Positions 1 to 12,112 are shown, counted from the stretch's first letter. The stretch: 64,000 nucleotides of DNA from Sipunculus nudus (GCA_026874595.1 CM049306.1:1566019-1630018); one strand, 5' to 3'. A program made the numbers and translations. Notes: a model not told the origin generated them from the sequence alone.

Positions 1-170
1 TTAGGGGGGGGGGGGGCCTACAAAGATAAAAAAAATACAATAGGTGCTTGGTTAATACCATCCAGTCTGACGCTTGTCGTGCGCGTTGTAGCCGCGTTAG
101 TATGTTTTGAATTTGTCGCGAGCTGCGCGCGGGGCGCACGCGTGACGCGTGACGCGCGCGTTAGTCTGTT

Positions 171-436
171 CACAGGCGCTTGAATCGCTATTTGTGTTGA
201 TATTGGCTTAAATCGTGTTCAATTTACCTTAACAACAATCCCCTACCGTGCAATGAGCTGTAAACCATGTTATATCGCTTGCCGGTACTTGTTTATATAA
301 TAGATACATTATAAACAAGTTCCGGCAAGCGATATAACATGGTTTACAGCTCATTGCACGGTAGGGGATTGTTGTTAAGGTAAATTGAACACGATTTAAG
401 CCAATATCAACACAAATAGCGATTCAAGCGCCTGTG
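171..436. repeat. Long near-perfect inverted repeat (127-bp arms)
   Basis: Bases 171-297 are the reverse complement of 310-436, with one mismatch near the inner end, around a 12-nt AT-rich centre. It follows a very CpG-rich stretch (about 61-165, with GACGCGTGACGCGCGCG). No ORF or known terminal motif is evident. It could be a foldback element end pair, a recent template-switch event, or a palindromic read artefact. Confidence 0.9.
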
Positions 437-829
437 GTCTGTTTTGGGCTGAAGGCAGCTGCAGCGTATCGACAACCGAAGTGCTCTCTGGCGGGAAATA
501 CATGCAAGCACTATTCTGGCCGATTTTACAGGAGCGCCACCGTGTGTCAGTGTAAGAGACTAGGATTATTCATCAAATTGCAAAACTGCTTGGAGAGTGA
601 CCGGAAGTTGACACCGTCAAGGTCAAGGCTGTATTTGTCAACTTCTGTAAACATGCTGAGGATGCAACAAATGGGTTGTGTCAAAGGGGCGAATAGCCCA
701 GCAGAGAACGGGTGTTAGTGGCGTGTCTGGCTAGCTTCGGTAAGTGTGAAATAAGAGAAATACCCTCAAAGAAAATTCATGATAAATATTATATGATGAG
801 TAGGAGTTTGAAACAAAAAAATCACGGAA
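437..829. other. Non-coding stretch with no recognisable gene
   Basis: A short open frame (434-718) is present, but it has no recognisable domain and starts at the edge of the inverted repeat arm. I see no exon signals that link it to a gene. Confidence 0.4.
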
Positions 830-2497
830 ATGCTTATTTCCACTCCCCAAAGGAGTTGCCAATCCCCATGTTACATGGAACAGATATTAAATTACAGTTA
901 TAATTTTTCTTTTAATAGAAGTTCTATTAGTTTTTGTGGAGCGAGTCTAGAATTCAGGCAGCTGTTTGATCCATTGAGTTTGAGTTAATGAATAAATTTA
1001 TTGATGTCTATGTTTGTGATTTCTCATCTCTTGTTCATATGTCTGTCTTACGCATCTGTGATTCCGTTTGGTGGCAAACCTGTAATGAAAAATACAACTA
1101 TTAGTACACATAACAGGAAGTTGTGTAGCTCTCCACCTGGACTGGAAGCAGCAATCATGGATTCTGTCAACAAGTTCTATGTGCTACCGCTGCGCCATGC
1201 AAGTTGAGTTGAGAATGAGGATTTGAATGGGGATATTTAAATCTACTATTGAGAATTGGTCCTAGTTGTTAAAATGAGGGTTACTTTTTGTTATGGGTAT
1301 GCGCTTTGTGCCCAGATGTCGCAAAAGCTTAAAAAAATAACCCTCAGCCATTTGTTAACTGCCTGCCACTATAATGTACTCCGTCTCGCACTACTTGCGG
1401 ACAAGGTGGAGTCACTGTTTTATTTCTAACCCCTAACCCTTGAAACCAAATATATGTGGGATAGCCATGATGAGTGTGCATTCAATTGCCTGGAGGGTGC
1501 AAGACAGTGGATGTGAATGACGTAGGCAGGACATGTGCACATAAGCCAAGTGGTGTAAACAAGCAGAGGGAGAAATCATGACGGATACAGGCATGTTGAT
1601 CGCGTGAAGAAAGAATAAATTGTACATTATTATAGGGTAAAAGGTAAATGGGGAGGATATAGAATACCATTAACGTACAAAGGAGTAAGTTGAATTTACT
1701 ATTTCAACGTTTCACATGTATCTGTTGTGTCTAAACATGTCCTGAACAAAAGCCTGAATTCTAGACTCGTACCCTTTTCGCTTATTTTGACACCACAGTA
1801 ACATCATTACAAATGTTTAAGATTAAATCAGTGGTATACTCAAACTACCATAGTACAGGTGCAAGTCCAGTTTTAACTGTCTGGGCTTTACCTGGTATTC
1901 TGAGCCAGGAGCTGATAGCACCAGTCTGAGCTAAGGACACAAAACCAGAGCTCACCAATGAGGTTACAAGAGTCTACTGATAGGACTTTCAGCCAGATAA
2001 CAAGTAATGTTGAAATCTTCCTCACCCTTCATGTGCTACTTTAAGTTAGTTTTCATGATCCATATATAAATTTTCAAGATGATTAAACCTTTACTAGACC
2101 AACAAAGTTTATTTGGCACTGCAGAAAAATATAAATCTATATGTCTTTGATTTTTTTTTTGGCAAATATAAATGTAATATAATTCTTAGGGGTTATTCTG
2201 CAAATCATTAATAATAATATTTTAAACTTTGATGTTAAATGTATTAAAAACATGAAATGCATTTCAATAAAAAAAACTGAAAAACTTAATTGTTTAAAGA
2301 ACTTTGTTCTAAAAATGAGTAACTGTGTGTCCCTATTGCATCTTTAGAAGTACTTGAGAGAGGATTTTGTAAAGAAAAGCATTAATTAAACTAGCTATAT
2401 AACTGGAAAGAATGAATACCAAGTTTTGGTCACTTAAACTGCCAGAATACTCAAGACTGTACAAGCTTTTATCATAAGGGGGAGTGGAAATAAGCAT
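830..2497. mobile_element. Segment bounded by 19-bp inverted repeats
   Basis: ATGCTTATTTCCACTCCCC at 830-848 recurs as its reverse complement at 2479-2497. A second pair of 18-bp inverted repeats lies inside (942-959 and 1752-1769). The concentric arrangement suggests a relic DNA transposon or two nested MITEs of about 1.67 kb and 0.83 kb. No transposase frame and no clear target-site duplication are visible. The rest is AT-rich non-coding DNA. Confidence 0.45.
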
Positions 2498-2528
2498 CTA
2501 TTATTACCACTCCCCTTATAAGCATTTC

Positions 2529-2556
2529 TTATTTCCACTCCCGGGAGTGGAAATAA
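2529..2556. repeat. Perfect 28-bp palindrome sharing the TATTTCCACTCCC motif
   Basis: The centre is CCCGGG at 2540-2545, and both arms read TTATTTCCACTCCC toward it. The arm is the same motif as the inverted repeats at 830 and 2479, so it probably derives from two element ends joined head to head. The stretch from 2557 to 2880 holds nothing recognisable except a C tract near 2719. Confidence 0.8.
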
Positions 2557-2880
2557 AGTCTGCCAAAAATCATTCAAAGAACAACTGATTGGGGCTACAC
2601 TAGCCACTCCTCTATTAAATAGTAGGTCATATTACGCTTTCATTTTAGGAACAACTTTACAATCAGTATGGGACAGTTGAATAAAATATAACTGGCACTT
2701 GTTGTCTTGGAAGGTTATCCCCCCCCCCCCCACCAGGAAATAATATATCAATTTTCAGCTACAGTCCATAAATATATGCTAAAACACAAGTGTTTTGAAT
2801 ATCTTTGACAAAATACCAGTTTACCATAAAATCAAAAGCCAAGAACTGACATCAGGTGATCAATTATCTGCAGTAAATGT

Positions 2881-2996
2881 GTATAGGTTATAGTATATAG
2901 GTGACCTGCCTAAGGCTATAGTATATAGGTGACCTGCCTATCATAGTATATAGGTGACCTGCCTAAGGCTATAGTATATAGGTGACCTTCCTAAGC
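2881..2996. repeat. 28-bp minisatellite, left fragment
   Basis: Four units of the TAGTATATAGGTGACCTGCC type precede the insert at 2997. They match the main array from 3740, so they are its left end, cut off by the insertion. Confidence 0.9.
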
Positions 2997-3332
2997 AGTG
3001 ATGTCAATATAGGGGGGGGGGATTGGGGGTATATATACAAGGGAGGATGGCCAAAGTAATCATCCCCCCACTTTTCAGAGAATAATATTATAATATTGCA
3101 AATGAAATATATTAATAAATAGAATTAAAAACTTTGAATCCATTTCCTAAAAAATGTTATATCTAAACCTTGCTTAGAATTCACAAAATTACTTATTTTC
3201 TATTAAAATATTTTATTTGTTTAAATGAAATTAATTGTATATATATATAAATAAGTATAAATATATAAATATATATATAATAATTGTATATATATATATA
3301 TAGTTGAATATGTCACTCAGAGACGCTGAAAG

Positions 3333-3363
<31 letters not shown>

Positions 3364-3739
3364 AATGTAACTCTGAAGAAAAACAACACTGTTAATTCAC
3401 AACAGACTGTTTCACGGGATGCGACCCGATCATCAGGTGAATGTGGTTAGAATGAAGTCAAAGAGTAGTTGAAGTTAGCTTTGTTCATTCTGTAGATGTT
3501 ACAAGTTGAATTTCTGGACAGGGTGGGTTAACAAAAGTGCTCGACAACGTACCTGTCGCTGGAGCTGGAGTAGAAGGTAGTGTTACCCTCCGATGTAAAG
3601 TGCTCTATGGCCTACAAGCTTGTAGGCCATAGAGCACTTTACATCGGAGGGTAACACTACCTTCTATATATTAATGTATGTATATATATATATATATTCA
3701 AAGTCATCCCCCCACCCTGGAAGAAAATCTGACGCCACT
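2997..3739. mobile_element. MITE-like insert in the 28-bp array
   Basis: The insert starts AGTGATGTCA (2997-3006) and ends TGACGCCACT (3730-3739), imperfect 10-bp terminal inverted repeats followed inward by G-rich and C-rich stretches. It is AT-rich, contains (TA)n tracts at about 3238-3300 and 3333-3362, a perfect palindrome at 3571-3666 and a hammerhead-like motif on the minus strand. There is no coding capacity. Part of the inside may be a second, Penelope-like or other element. Confidence 0.6.
3571..3666. repeat. Perfect 96-bp palindrome with no loop
   Basis: The axis lies between 3618 and 3619 in CTACAAGCTTGTAG, and 48 bases on each side are exact reverse complements. The outer flanks (TA-rich on the right, unique on the left) do not continue the symmetry. 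Confidence 0.95.
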
Positions 3740-6700
3740 ATGCCTAAGGCTTTAGTATATAGGTGACCTGCCTAAGGCTTTAGTATATAGGTGACCTACC
3801 TAAGGCTTTAGTACATAGGTGACCTGCCTAAGGCTTTAGTATATAGGTGACCTGCCTAAGGCTTTAGTACATAGGTGACCTGCCTAAGGCTTTAGTACAT
3901 AGGTGACCTGCCTAAGGCTTTAGTATATAGGTGACCTGCCTAAGGCTTTAGTATATAGGTGACCTACCTAAGGCTTTAGTATATAGGTGACCTGCCTAAG
4001 GCTTTAGTATATAGGTGACCTGCCTAAGGCTTTAGTACATAGGTGACCTGCCTAAGGCTTTAGTATATAGGTGACCTGCCTAAGGCTTTAGTATATAGGT
4101 GACCTGCCTATCATAGTATATAGGTGACCTGCCTAAGGCTTTAGTATATAGGTGACCTACCTAAGGCTTTAGTACATAGGTGACCTGCCTAAGGCTTTAG
4201 TATATAGGTGACCTGCCTAAGGCTTTAGTATATAGGTGACCTACCTAAGGCTTTAGTATATAGGTGACCTGCCTAAGGCTTTAGTATATAGGTGACCTGC
4301 CTAAGGCTTTAGTACATAGGTGACCTGCCTAAGGCTTTAGTATATAGGTGACCTGCCTAAGGCTTTAGTATATAGGTGACCTGCCTAAGGCTTTAGTATA
4401 TAGGTGACCTACCTAAGGCTTTAGTATATAGGTGACCTACCTAAGGCTTTAGTATATAGGTGACCTGCCTAAGGCTTTAGTATATAGGTGACCTGCCTAA
4501 GGCTTTAGTATATAGGTGACCTGCCTAAAGCTTTAGTACATAGGTGACCTGCCTAAGGCTTTAGTACATAGGTGACCTGCCTAAGGCTTTAGTATATAGG
4601 TGACCTGCCTAAGGCTTTAGTATATAGGTGACCTGCCTAAGGCTTTAGTATATAGGTGACCTGCCTAAGGCTTTAGTATATAGGTGACCTGCCTAAGGCT
4701 TTAGTATATAGGTGACCTGCCTAAAGCTTTAGTATATAGGTGACCTGCCTAAAGCTTTAGTATATAGGTGACCTGCCTAAGGCTTTAGTATATAGGTGAC
4801 CTGCCTAAGGCTTTAGTACATAGGTGACCTGCCTAAGGCTTTAGTATATAGGTGACCTGCCTAAAGCTTTAGTATATAGGTGACCTGCCTAAAGCTTTAG
4901 TATATAGGTGACCTGCCTAAAGCTTTAGTATATAGGTGACCTGCCTAAGGCTTTAGTATATAGGTGACCTGCCTAAGGCTATAGTACATAGGTGACCTGC
5001 CTAAGGCTAAAGTACATAGGTGACCTGCCTAAGGCTTTAGTATATAGGTGACCTGCCTAAGGCTTTAGTATATAGGTGACCTGCCTAAGGCTTTAGTACA
5101 TAGGTGACCTGCCTAAGGCTTTAGTACATAGGTGACCTGCCTAAGGCTTTAGTACATAGGTGACCTGCCTAAGGCTTTAGTATATAGGTGACCTGCCTAA
5201 GGCTTTAGTATATAGGTGACCTACTTAAGGCTTTAGTATATAGGTGACCTGCCTAAGGCTTTAGTATATAGGTGACCTACCTAAGGCTTTAGTACATAGG
5301 TGACCTGCCTAAGGCTTTAGTATATAGGTGACCTGCCTAAGGCTTTAGTATATAGGTGACCTACCTAAGGCTTTAGTATATAGGTGACCTGCCTAAGGCT
5401 TTAGTACATAGGTGACCTGCCTAAGGCTTTAGTATATAGGTGACCTGCCTAAGGCTTTAGTATATAGGTGACCTGCCTAAGGCTTTAGTATATAGGTGAC
5501 CTGCCTAAGGCTTTAGTACATAGGTGACCTGCCTAAGGCTTTAGTATATAGGTGACCTGCCTAAGGCTTTAGTATATAGGTGACCTGCCTAAGGCTTTAG
5601 TATATAGGTGACCTGCTTATCATAGTATATAGGTGACCTGCCTAAGGCTTTAGTATATAGGTGACCTACCTAAGGCTTTAGTATATAGGTGACCTGCCTA
5701 AGGCTTTAGTATATAGGTGACCTGCCTAAGGCTTTAGTACATAGGTGACCTGCCTAAGGCTTTAGTATATAGGTGACCTGCCTAAGGCTTTAGTATATAG
5801 GTGACCTGCCTAAGGCTTTAGTATATAGGTGACCTGCCTAAGGCTTTAGTATATAGGTGACCTGCCTAAGGCTTTAGTACATAGGTGACCTGCCTAAGGC
5901 TTTAGTATATAGGTGACCTGCCTAAGGCTTTAGTATATAGGTGACCTACCTAAGGCTTTAGTACATAGGTGACCTGCCTAAGGCTTTAGTATATAGGTGA
6001 CCTGCTTAAGGCTTTAGTATATAGGTGACCTGCCTAAGGCTTTAGTATATAGGTGACCTGCCTAAGGCTTTAGTATATAGGTGACCTGCCTAAGGCTTTA
6101 GTACATAGGTGACCTGCCTAAGGCTTTAGTATATAGGTGACCTGCCTAAGGCTTTAGTATATAGGTGACCTGCCTAAGGCTTTAGTATATAGGTGACCTG
6201 CCTAAGGCTTTAGTATATAGGTGACCTGCCTAAAGCTTTAGTATATAGGTAACCTGCCTAAAGCTTTAGTATATAGGTGACCTGCCTAAAGCTTTAGTAT
6301 ATAGGTGACCTGCCTAAGGCTTTAGTATATAGGTGACCTACCTAAGGCTTTAGTACATAGGTGACCTGCCTAAAGCTTTAGTATATAGGTGACCTGCCTA
6401 AGGCTTTAGTATATAGGTGACCTGCCTAAGGCTTTAGTATATAGGTGACCTGCCTATCATAGTATATAGGTGACCTGCCTAAAGCTTAAGTATATAGGTG
6501 ACCTGCCTAAGGCTTTAGTATATAGGTGACCTACCTAAGGCTTTAGTACATAGGTGACCTGCCTAAGGCTTTAGTATATAGGTGACCTACCTAAGGCTTT
6601 AGTACATAGGTGACCTGCCTAAAGCTTTAGTATATAGGTGACCTGCCTAAGGCTTTAGTATATAGGTGACCTGCCTAAGGCTTTAGTATATAGGTGACCT

Positions 6701-8999
6701 GCCTATCATAGTATATAGGTGACCTGCCTAAAGCTTTAGTATATAGTTGACCTGCCTAAGGCTTTAGTATATAGGTGACCTGCCTAAAGCTTTAGTATAT
6801 AGGTGACCTGCCTAAGGCTTTAGTATATAGGTGACCTGCCTAAAGCTTTAGTACATAGGTGACCTGCCTAAAGCTTCAGTATATAGGTGACCTGCCTAAG
6901 GCTTTAGTATATAGGTGACCTGCCTAAGGCTTTAGTACATAGGTGACCTGCCTAAGGCTTTAGTACATAGGTGACCTGCCTAAGGCTTTAGTATATAGGT
7001 GACCTACCTAAAGCTTTAGTATATAGGTGACCTACCTAAGGCTTTAGATTATAGGTGACCTGCCTAAGGCTTTAGTACATAGGTGACCTGCCTAAGGCTT
7101 TAGTACATAGGTGACCTGCCTAAGGCTTTAGTATATAGGTGACCTACCTAAAGCTTTAGTATATAGGTGACCTGCCTAAAGCTTTAGTATATAGGTGACC
7201 TGCCTAAAGCTTTAGTATATAGGTGACCTGCCTAAGGCTTTAGTATATAGGTGACCTGCCTAAAGCTTTAGTACCTAGGTGACCTGCCTAAAGCTTTAGT
7301 ATATAGGTGACCTGCCTAAAGCTTTAGTATATAGGTGACCTGCCTAAGGCTTTAGTATATAGGTGACCTGCCTAAAGCTTTAGTATATAGGTGACCTGCC
7401 TAAGGCTTTAGTATATAGGTGACCTGCCTAAAGCTTTAGTATATAGGTGACCTGCCTAAAGCTTTAGTACATAGGTGACCTGCCTAAAGCTTTAGTATAT
7501 AGGTGACCTGCCTAAGGCTTTAGTATATAGGTGACCTGCCTAAGGCTTTAGTATATAGGTGACCTGCCTAAGGCTTTAGTACATAGGTGACCTACCTAAG
7601 GCTTTTGTACATAGGTGACCTGGCTAAGGCTTTAGTATATAGGTGACCTACCTAAAGCTTTAGTATATAGGTGACCTACCTAAGGCTTTAGTATATAGGT
7701 GACCTGCCTAAGGCTTTAGTATATAGGTGACCTGCCTAAGGCTTTAGTACATAGGTGACCTGCCTAAAGCTTTAGTATATAGGTGACCTGCCTTAGGCTT
7801 TAGTATATAGGTGACCTGCCTAAAGCTTTAGTACATAGGTGACCTGCCTAAGGCTTTAGTATATAGGTGACCTGCCTAAGGCTTTAGTATATAGGTGACC
7901 TGCCTAAGGCTTTAGTACATAGGTGACCTGCCTAAGGCTTTAGTATATAGGTGACCTGCCTAAAGCTTTAGTATATAGGTGACCTGCCTAAGGCTTTGGT
8001 ATATAGGTGACCTACCTAAGGCTTTAGTACATAGGTGACCTGCCTAAGGCTTTAGTATATAGGTGACCTGCCTAAAGCTTTAGTATATAGGTGACCTGCC
8101 TAAGGCTTTAGTATATAGGTGACCTGCCTAAGGCTTTAGTACATAGGTGACCTGCCTAAGGCTTTAGTATATAGGTGACCTGCCTAAGGCTTTAGTATAT
8201 AGGTAACCTGCCTAAGGCTTTAGTATATAGGTGACCTGCCTAAGGCTTTAGTATATAGGTGACCTGCCTAAAGCTTTAGTACATAGGTGACCTGCCTAAG
8301 GCTTTAGTACATAGGTGACCTGCCTAAGGCTTTAGTATATAGGTGACCTGCCTAAGGCTTTAGTATATAGGTGACCTGCCTAAGGCTTTAGTATATAGGT
8401 GACCTGCCTAAGGCTTTAGTATATAGGTGACCTGCCTAAGGCTTTAGTATATAGGTGACCTGCCTAAGGCTTTAGTATATAGGTGACCTGCCTAAGGCTT
8501 TAGTACATAGGTGACCTGCCTTAGGCTTTAGTACATAGGTGACCTGCCTTAGGCTTTAGTACATAGGTGACCTGCCTAAGGCTTTAGTATATAGGTGACC
8601 TGCCTAAGGCTTTAGTATATAGGTGACCTGCCTAAGGCTTTAGTATATAGGTGACCTGCCTAAGGCTTTAGTACATAGGTGACCTGCCTAAAGCTTTAGT
8701 ACATAGGTGACCTGCCTAAGGCTTTAGTATATAGGTGACCTGCCTAAGGCTATAGTTGTAAGTGACCTGCCTAAGGCTTTAGTATATAGGTGACCTGCCT
8801 AAAGCTTTAGTACATTTATTATATAGGTGACCTGCCTACAGCTATAGTATATAGGTTACCTGCCTAAAGCTTTAGTATATAGGTGACCTGCCTAAGGCTA
8901 TAGTACATAGGTGACCTGCCTAAGGCTATAGTACATAGATGACCTGCCTAAGGCTTTAGTATATAGGTGACCTGCTTAAGGCTTTAGTACATAGGTGAC
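3740..8999. repeat. 28-bp minisatellite, about 188 copies
   Basis: The unit reads GCCTAAGGCTTTAGTATATA followed by GGTGACCT. Nearly all units are exactly 28 bp. Most variation is confined to a few binary positions: AAGG/AAAG, GTATAT/GTACAT and CCTGCC/CCTACC, with rare TCATAG units. Variant runs recur in blocks, so amplification involved multi-unit segments. Units degrade near 8740-9000, where the array meets a different one. Confidence 0.97.
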
Positions 9000-10460
9000 A
9001 TTTAGTTTTACAGAGATAGACATTGAGGTTTACAGAGACAGACATTTAGGTTTACAGAGATAATCACTGAGGTTTACAGAGATAGAAATTGAGGTTTACA
9101 GAGAGAGACATTGAGATTTACACCAAGAGACATTGAAATATACAGAGAGAGACATTGAGGTTTACAAATGGACATTGAGGTTTTCAGAGATAGACATTTA
9201 GGTTTACAGAGATAGAGAGACATTGAAACATACAGAGAGACATTGAGGTTTACAGAGACAGACATTGAGGCTTACAGGGATAGACATTGAGGTTTACAGA
9301 TAGACATTGAGCTTTACAAATGGACATTGAGGTTTACAGAGACAGACATTGAGGCTTACAGAGATAGACATCAAGGTTTACAGAGATAGACATTTAGGTT
9401 TACAGAGATAGAGAGACATTGAAATGTACAGAGAGACATTGAGGTTTACAGAGACAGACATTGAGGCTTACAGGGATAGACATTGAGGTTTACAGATAGA
9501 CATTGAGGTTTACAGAGATATATATTTGGGTTTACAGAGACAGACATTGAGGCTTACAGAGATAGTCATTGAGGTTTACAGAGATAGACATTAAGGTTTA
9601 CAGAGATAGACATTAAGGTTTACTGAGACAGACATTCAGGCGTACAGAGATTAATATTGAGGTTTACAGAGATAGTCATTGAGGCTTACAGAGATAGTCA
9701 TTTAGGCTTACAGAGATAGACATTTAGGTTTACAGAGATAAACATTAAGGTTTACAGAGATAGACATTTAGGTTTACTGAGACAGACATTCAGGCATACA
9801 GAGATTAACATTGAGGTTTACAGAGACAGACATTTAGGTTTACAGAGACAGACAATGAGACCTACAGAGATAGACATTGAGGTGTACAGAGATAGACATT
9901 GTGGAACCTTTGCAGAGATAGACATTGAGGTTTACAGAGACAGACATTGAGACTTACAGAGATAGACATTGAGGTTTACAGAGATAGACATTGAGGTTTA
10001 CAGAGATAAACACAGGGTTTACAGAGAAAGACATTGAGGTTTACAGAGATAAACACAGGGTTTACAGAAATAGACATTGAGGTTTACAGAGATAGACATT
10101 GAAACCTACAGAGATAGACATTAAGGTTTACTGAGATAGACATTGAAACCTACAGAGATAGACATTGAGGTGTACAGAGATAGACATTGTGGAACCTTTG
10201 CAGAGATAGACATTGAGGTTTACAGAGACAGACATTGAGACTTACAGAGATAGACATTGAGGTTTACAGAGATAGACATTGAGGTTTACAGAGATAAACA
10301 CAGGGTTTACAGAGAAAGACATTGAGGTTTACAGAGATAAACACAGGGTTTACAGAAATAGACATTGAGGTTTACAGAGATAGACATTGAAACCTACAGA
10401 GATAGACATTAAGGTTTACTGAGATAGACAGTTGGGATTACAGAGAAAGACATCACCTTT
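9000..10460. repeat. 22-bp minisatellite, left block
   Basis: The unit is close to GAGGTTTACAGAGATAGACA plus TT, about 65 copies with variable 20-26 bp units. It abuts the 28-bp array without spacer. A 288-bp higher-order segment is duplicated: the distinctive GTGGAACCTTTGCAG occurs at 9901 and again at 10189. Confidence 0.93.
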
Positions 10461-11164
10461 TAGGGTTGAGGGACCTTTAAAGTATTCGAGTTTCTCATGC
10501 ATACCTAATATATTTGGTGACCTATCATATACAGAAGGTGGAGAGATATCCGAATCTGATTGGTAATCAATTTATCAATTTCTTTAGTTCTCCATTGCGC
10601 ATGCGCAAAAATTTTCGTCGGGGTTCCACATGTGATAACTAGTCTTTTTTCTTGTGCCATGCCACTAAACAGCATATCGCAAGAATTTTTACTTTTTCCA
10701 ATACCTCCATCCTCCACCCTCTGTCAAATTGTTTTATGTATGCCTGTTTACTTGGCTTCTTTTATTTGTAAAATTACCTCAGCTATGGTTCTTACTTTTG
10801 TGCTCCATTTTGCACCCATTTACATATATGATGCTTGAGTTCTATGTCTTTGTGTTTTTATGCTGGGTTGGCCTTTTTTGGTTTCCCCCCAGCACTAGGT
10901 TTTGTGTTTATAATTATAATTGTATCACTAGGTGTTCTGTTTTACCTGGCAGTGCCCCTTGAGAAGCTTTAATGCATTATAATTACTAACAAGTACATAT
11001 TAATATTCTCACCCAGGCAATCTGCTTAAACTTATCCCTCGAATGATTGACATTTAATTTGGGCACTGCCAGCCGGTTATTGAGTCATTTTAATAAATGG
11101 CAAAAATGGCAGACCTTGTTTTCTATCTTTGTTTGATCAAATGCATGGGTGTGTGGCTGAAGAA
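10461..11164. other. Unique segment splitting the 22-bp array; possible promoter region
   Basis: The same 22-bp repeat family lies on both sides, so this is either an insertion or a unique island. It contains an exact GCGCATGCGC palindrome at 10597-10606, the consensus of NRF1. Overlapping short frames on both strands show no recognisable domain. It could hold the UVSSA promoter with a non-coding first exon, but this is unproven. Confidence 0.35.
10597..10606. promoter_or_regulatory. NRF1-like palindromic site
   Basis: GCGCATGCGC matches the NRF1 core (GCGCANGCGC) exactly, in a locally AT-rich, CpG-poor context. NRF1 sites are common in promoters of housekeeping and DNA-repair genes. It is about 1.5 kb upstream of the UVSSA ATG. 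No TATA or initiator assignment is attempted. Confidence 0.3.
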
Positions 11165-11425
11165 TTTGAGGTTTTCAGAGATAGATACTGAGATTTACAG
11201 AGATACATATTGAGGTTCACAGAGAAAGACACTATGTTTACAGAGATAGATATTGAGGTTTACAGAGATAGACATTGTGGTTTACAGTGATAGACACTTA
11301 GGTTTACAGAGATAGACATTGAGGTTTACAGAGATAGACATTCATGTTTACAGAGACAGACATTGAGGTTAACAGAAACAGACATTGAGGTTTACAGAGA
11401 AAGACACTGAGGTTTACAGTTATAA
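11165..11425. repeat. 22-bp minisatellite, right block
   Basis: About 12 degenerate units (GAGGTTTACAGAGATAGACA type) of the same family as 9000-10460. Together they suggest one array interrupted by the intervening segment. Confidence 0.88.
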
Positions 11426-12112
11426 ATATCAAGAAAGCACAGTTTTCTCTGTCAGTTCAGTTTAGTTGCTGAAGCATCCTTTGCTTTCTGTGTCCATACA
11501 TGGTCTTGGCCATGTATACTCCATACCCCGAGTGAGGATAACCATGGAGCAATTGACTTATTTTCCTAAGGTCCCTATAAAAATTATCATTTATTATATT
11601 CAGCTTAAACATTTCAGGTAAGAATTATACAAAATTTATAGATGTTTACATAGTTAAGTGGCTGGAAATTTTCTAGTTATTCCTAAGGTATTTGACAGTG
11701 TTTTGTGGTATTTACTGCTTCCATTTACGTTGTGAGTATTTGCCAGCATTTTGTCTGCCCTCTTCAGGGCTCATGGCACCATGCAGGAGTCAGTGAATAT
11801 AAACCGTATTCCTAATATGGAGTTCTCCTGAATTTGTGTATTCCCAGAACATAGGAAGTTTAAAGAATTCAGTAAGAGAGCTCATGTGATCCAATAAATT
11901 GCAAGTTGGAGCTTACTTTATAAACATTATTGTTATAAATTACCTTAAACATGGAGCTAGTAGTCCAATAAAGGACAGACTGCCTTGATGCTATAGGACT
12001 AAACCCATGTTATAATCAGCATATGTCCCTCTGTTATATTTTGCAGGTTACCTGAGTAGAAAGAACCGAGCTGCTGTGAAGTGTGATTGTGGTTAAATTC
12101 ATATAAAACAGA
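11426..12112 (+). other. Unique 5' flank or 5' UTR of UVSSA
   Basis: Non-repetitive sequence leads to the UVSSA ATG. TATATTTTGCAG at about 12035-12046 looks like a 3' splice site, so 12047-12112 may be 5' UTR of a spliced exon. An in-frame stop (TAA of GGTTAAATTC) just upstream of the ATG supports the start codon chosen. Confidence 0.45.

Noticed and set aside
1001-1207. 68-codon ORF beginning with a signal-peptide-like hydrophobic stretch
   Set aside because: It is inside DNA bounded by nested inverted repeats, short, and without recognisable family or exon signals.
3740-8999. Centromeric or telomeric satellite
   Set aside because: The 28-bp unit does not match telomere repeats, and the array is next to a normal gene whose introns have many similar-sized arrays.
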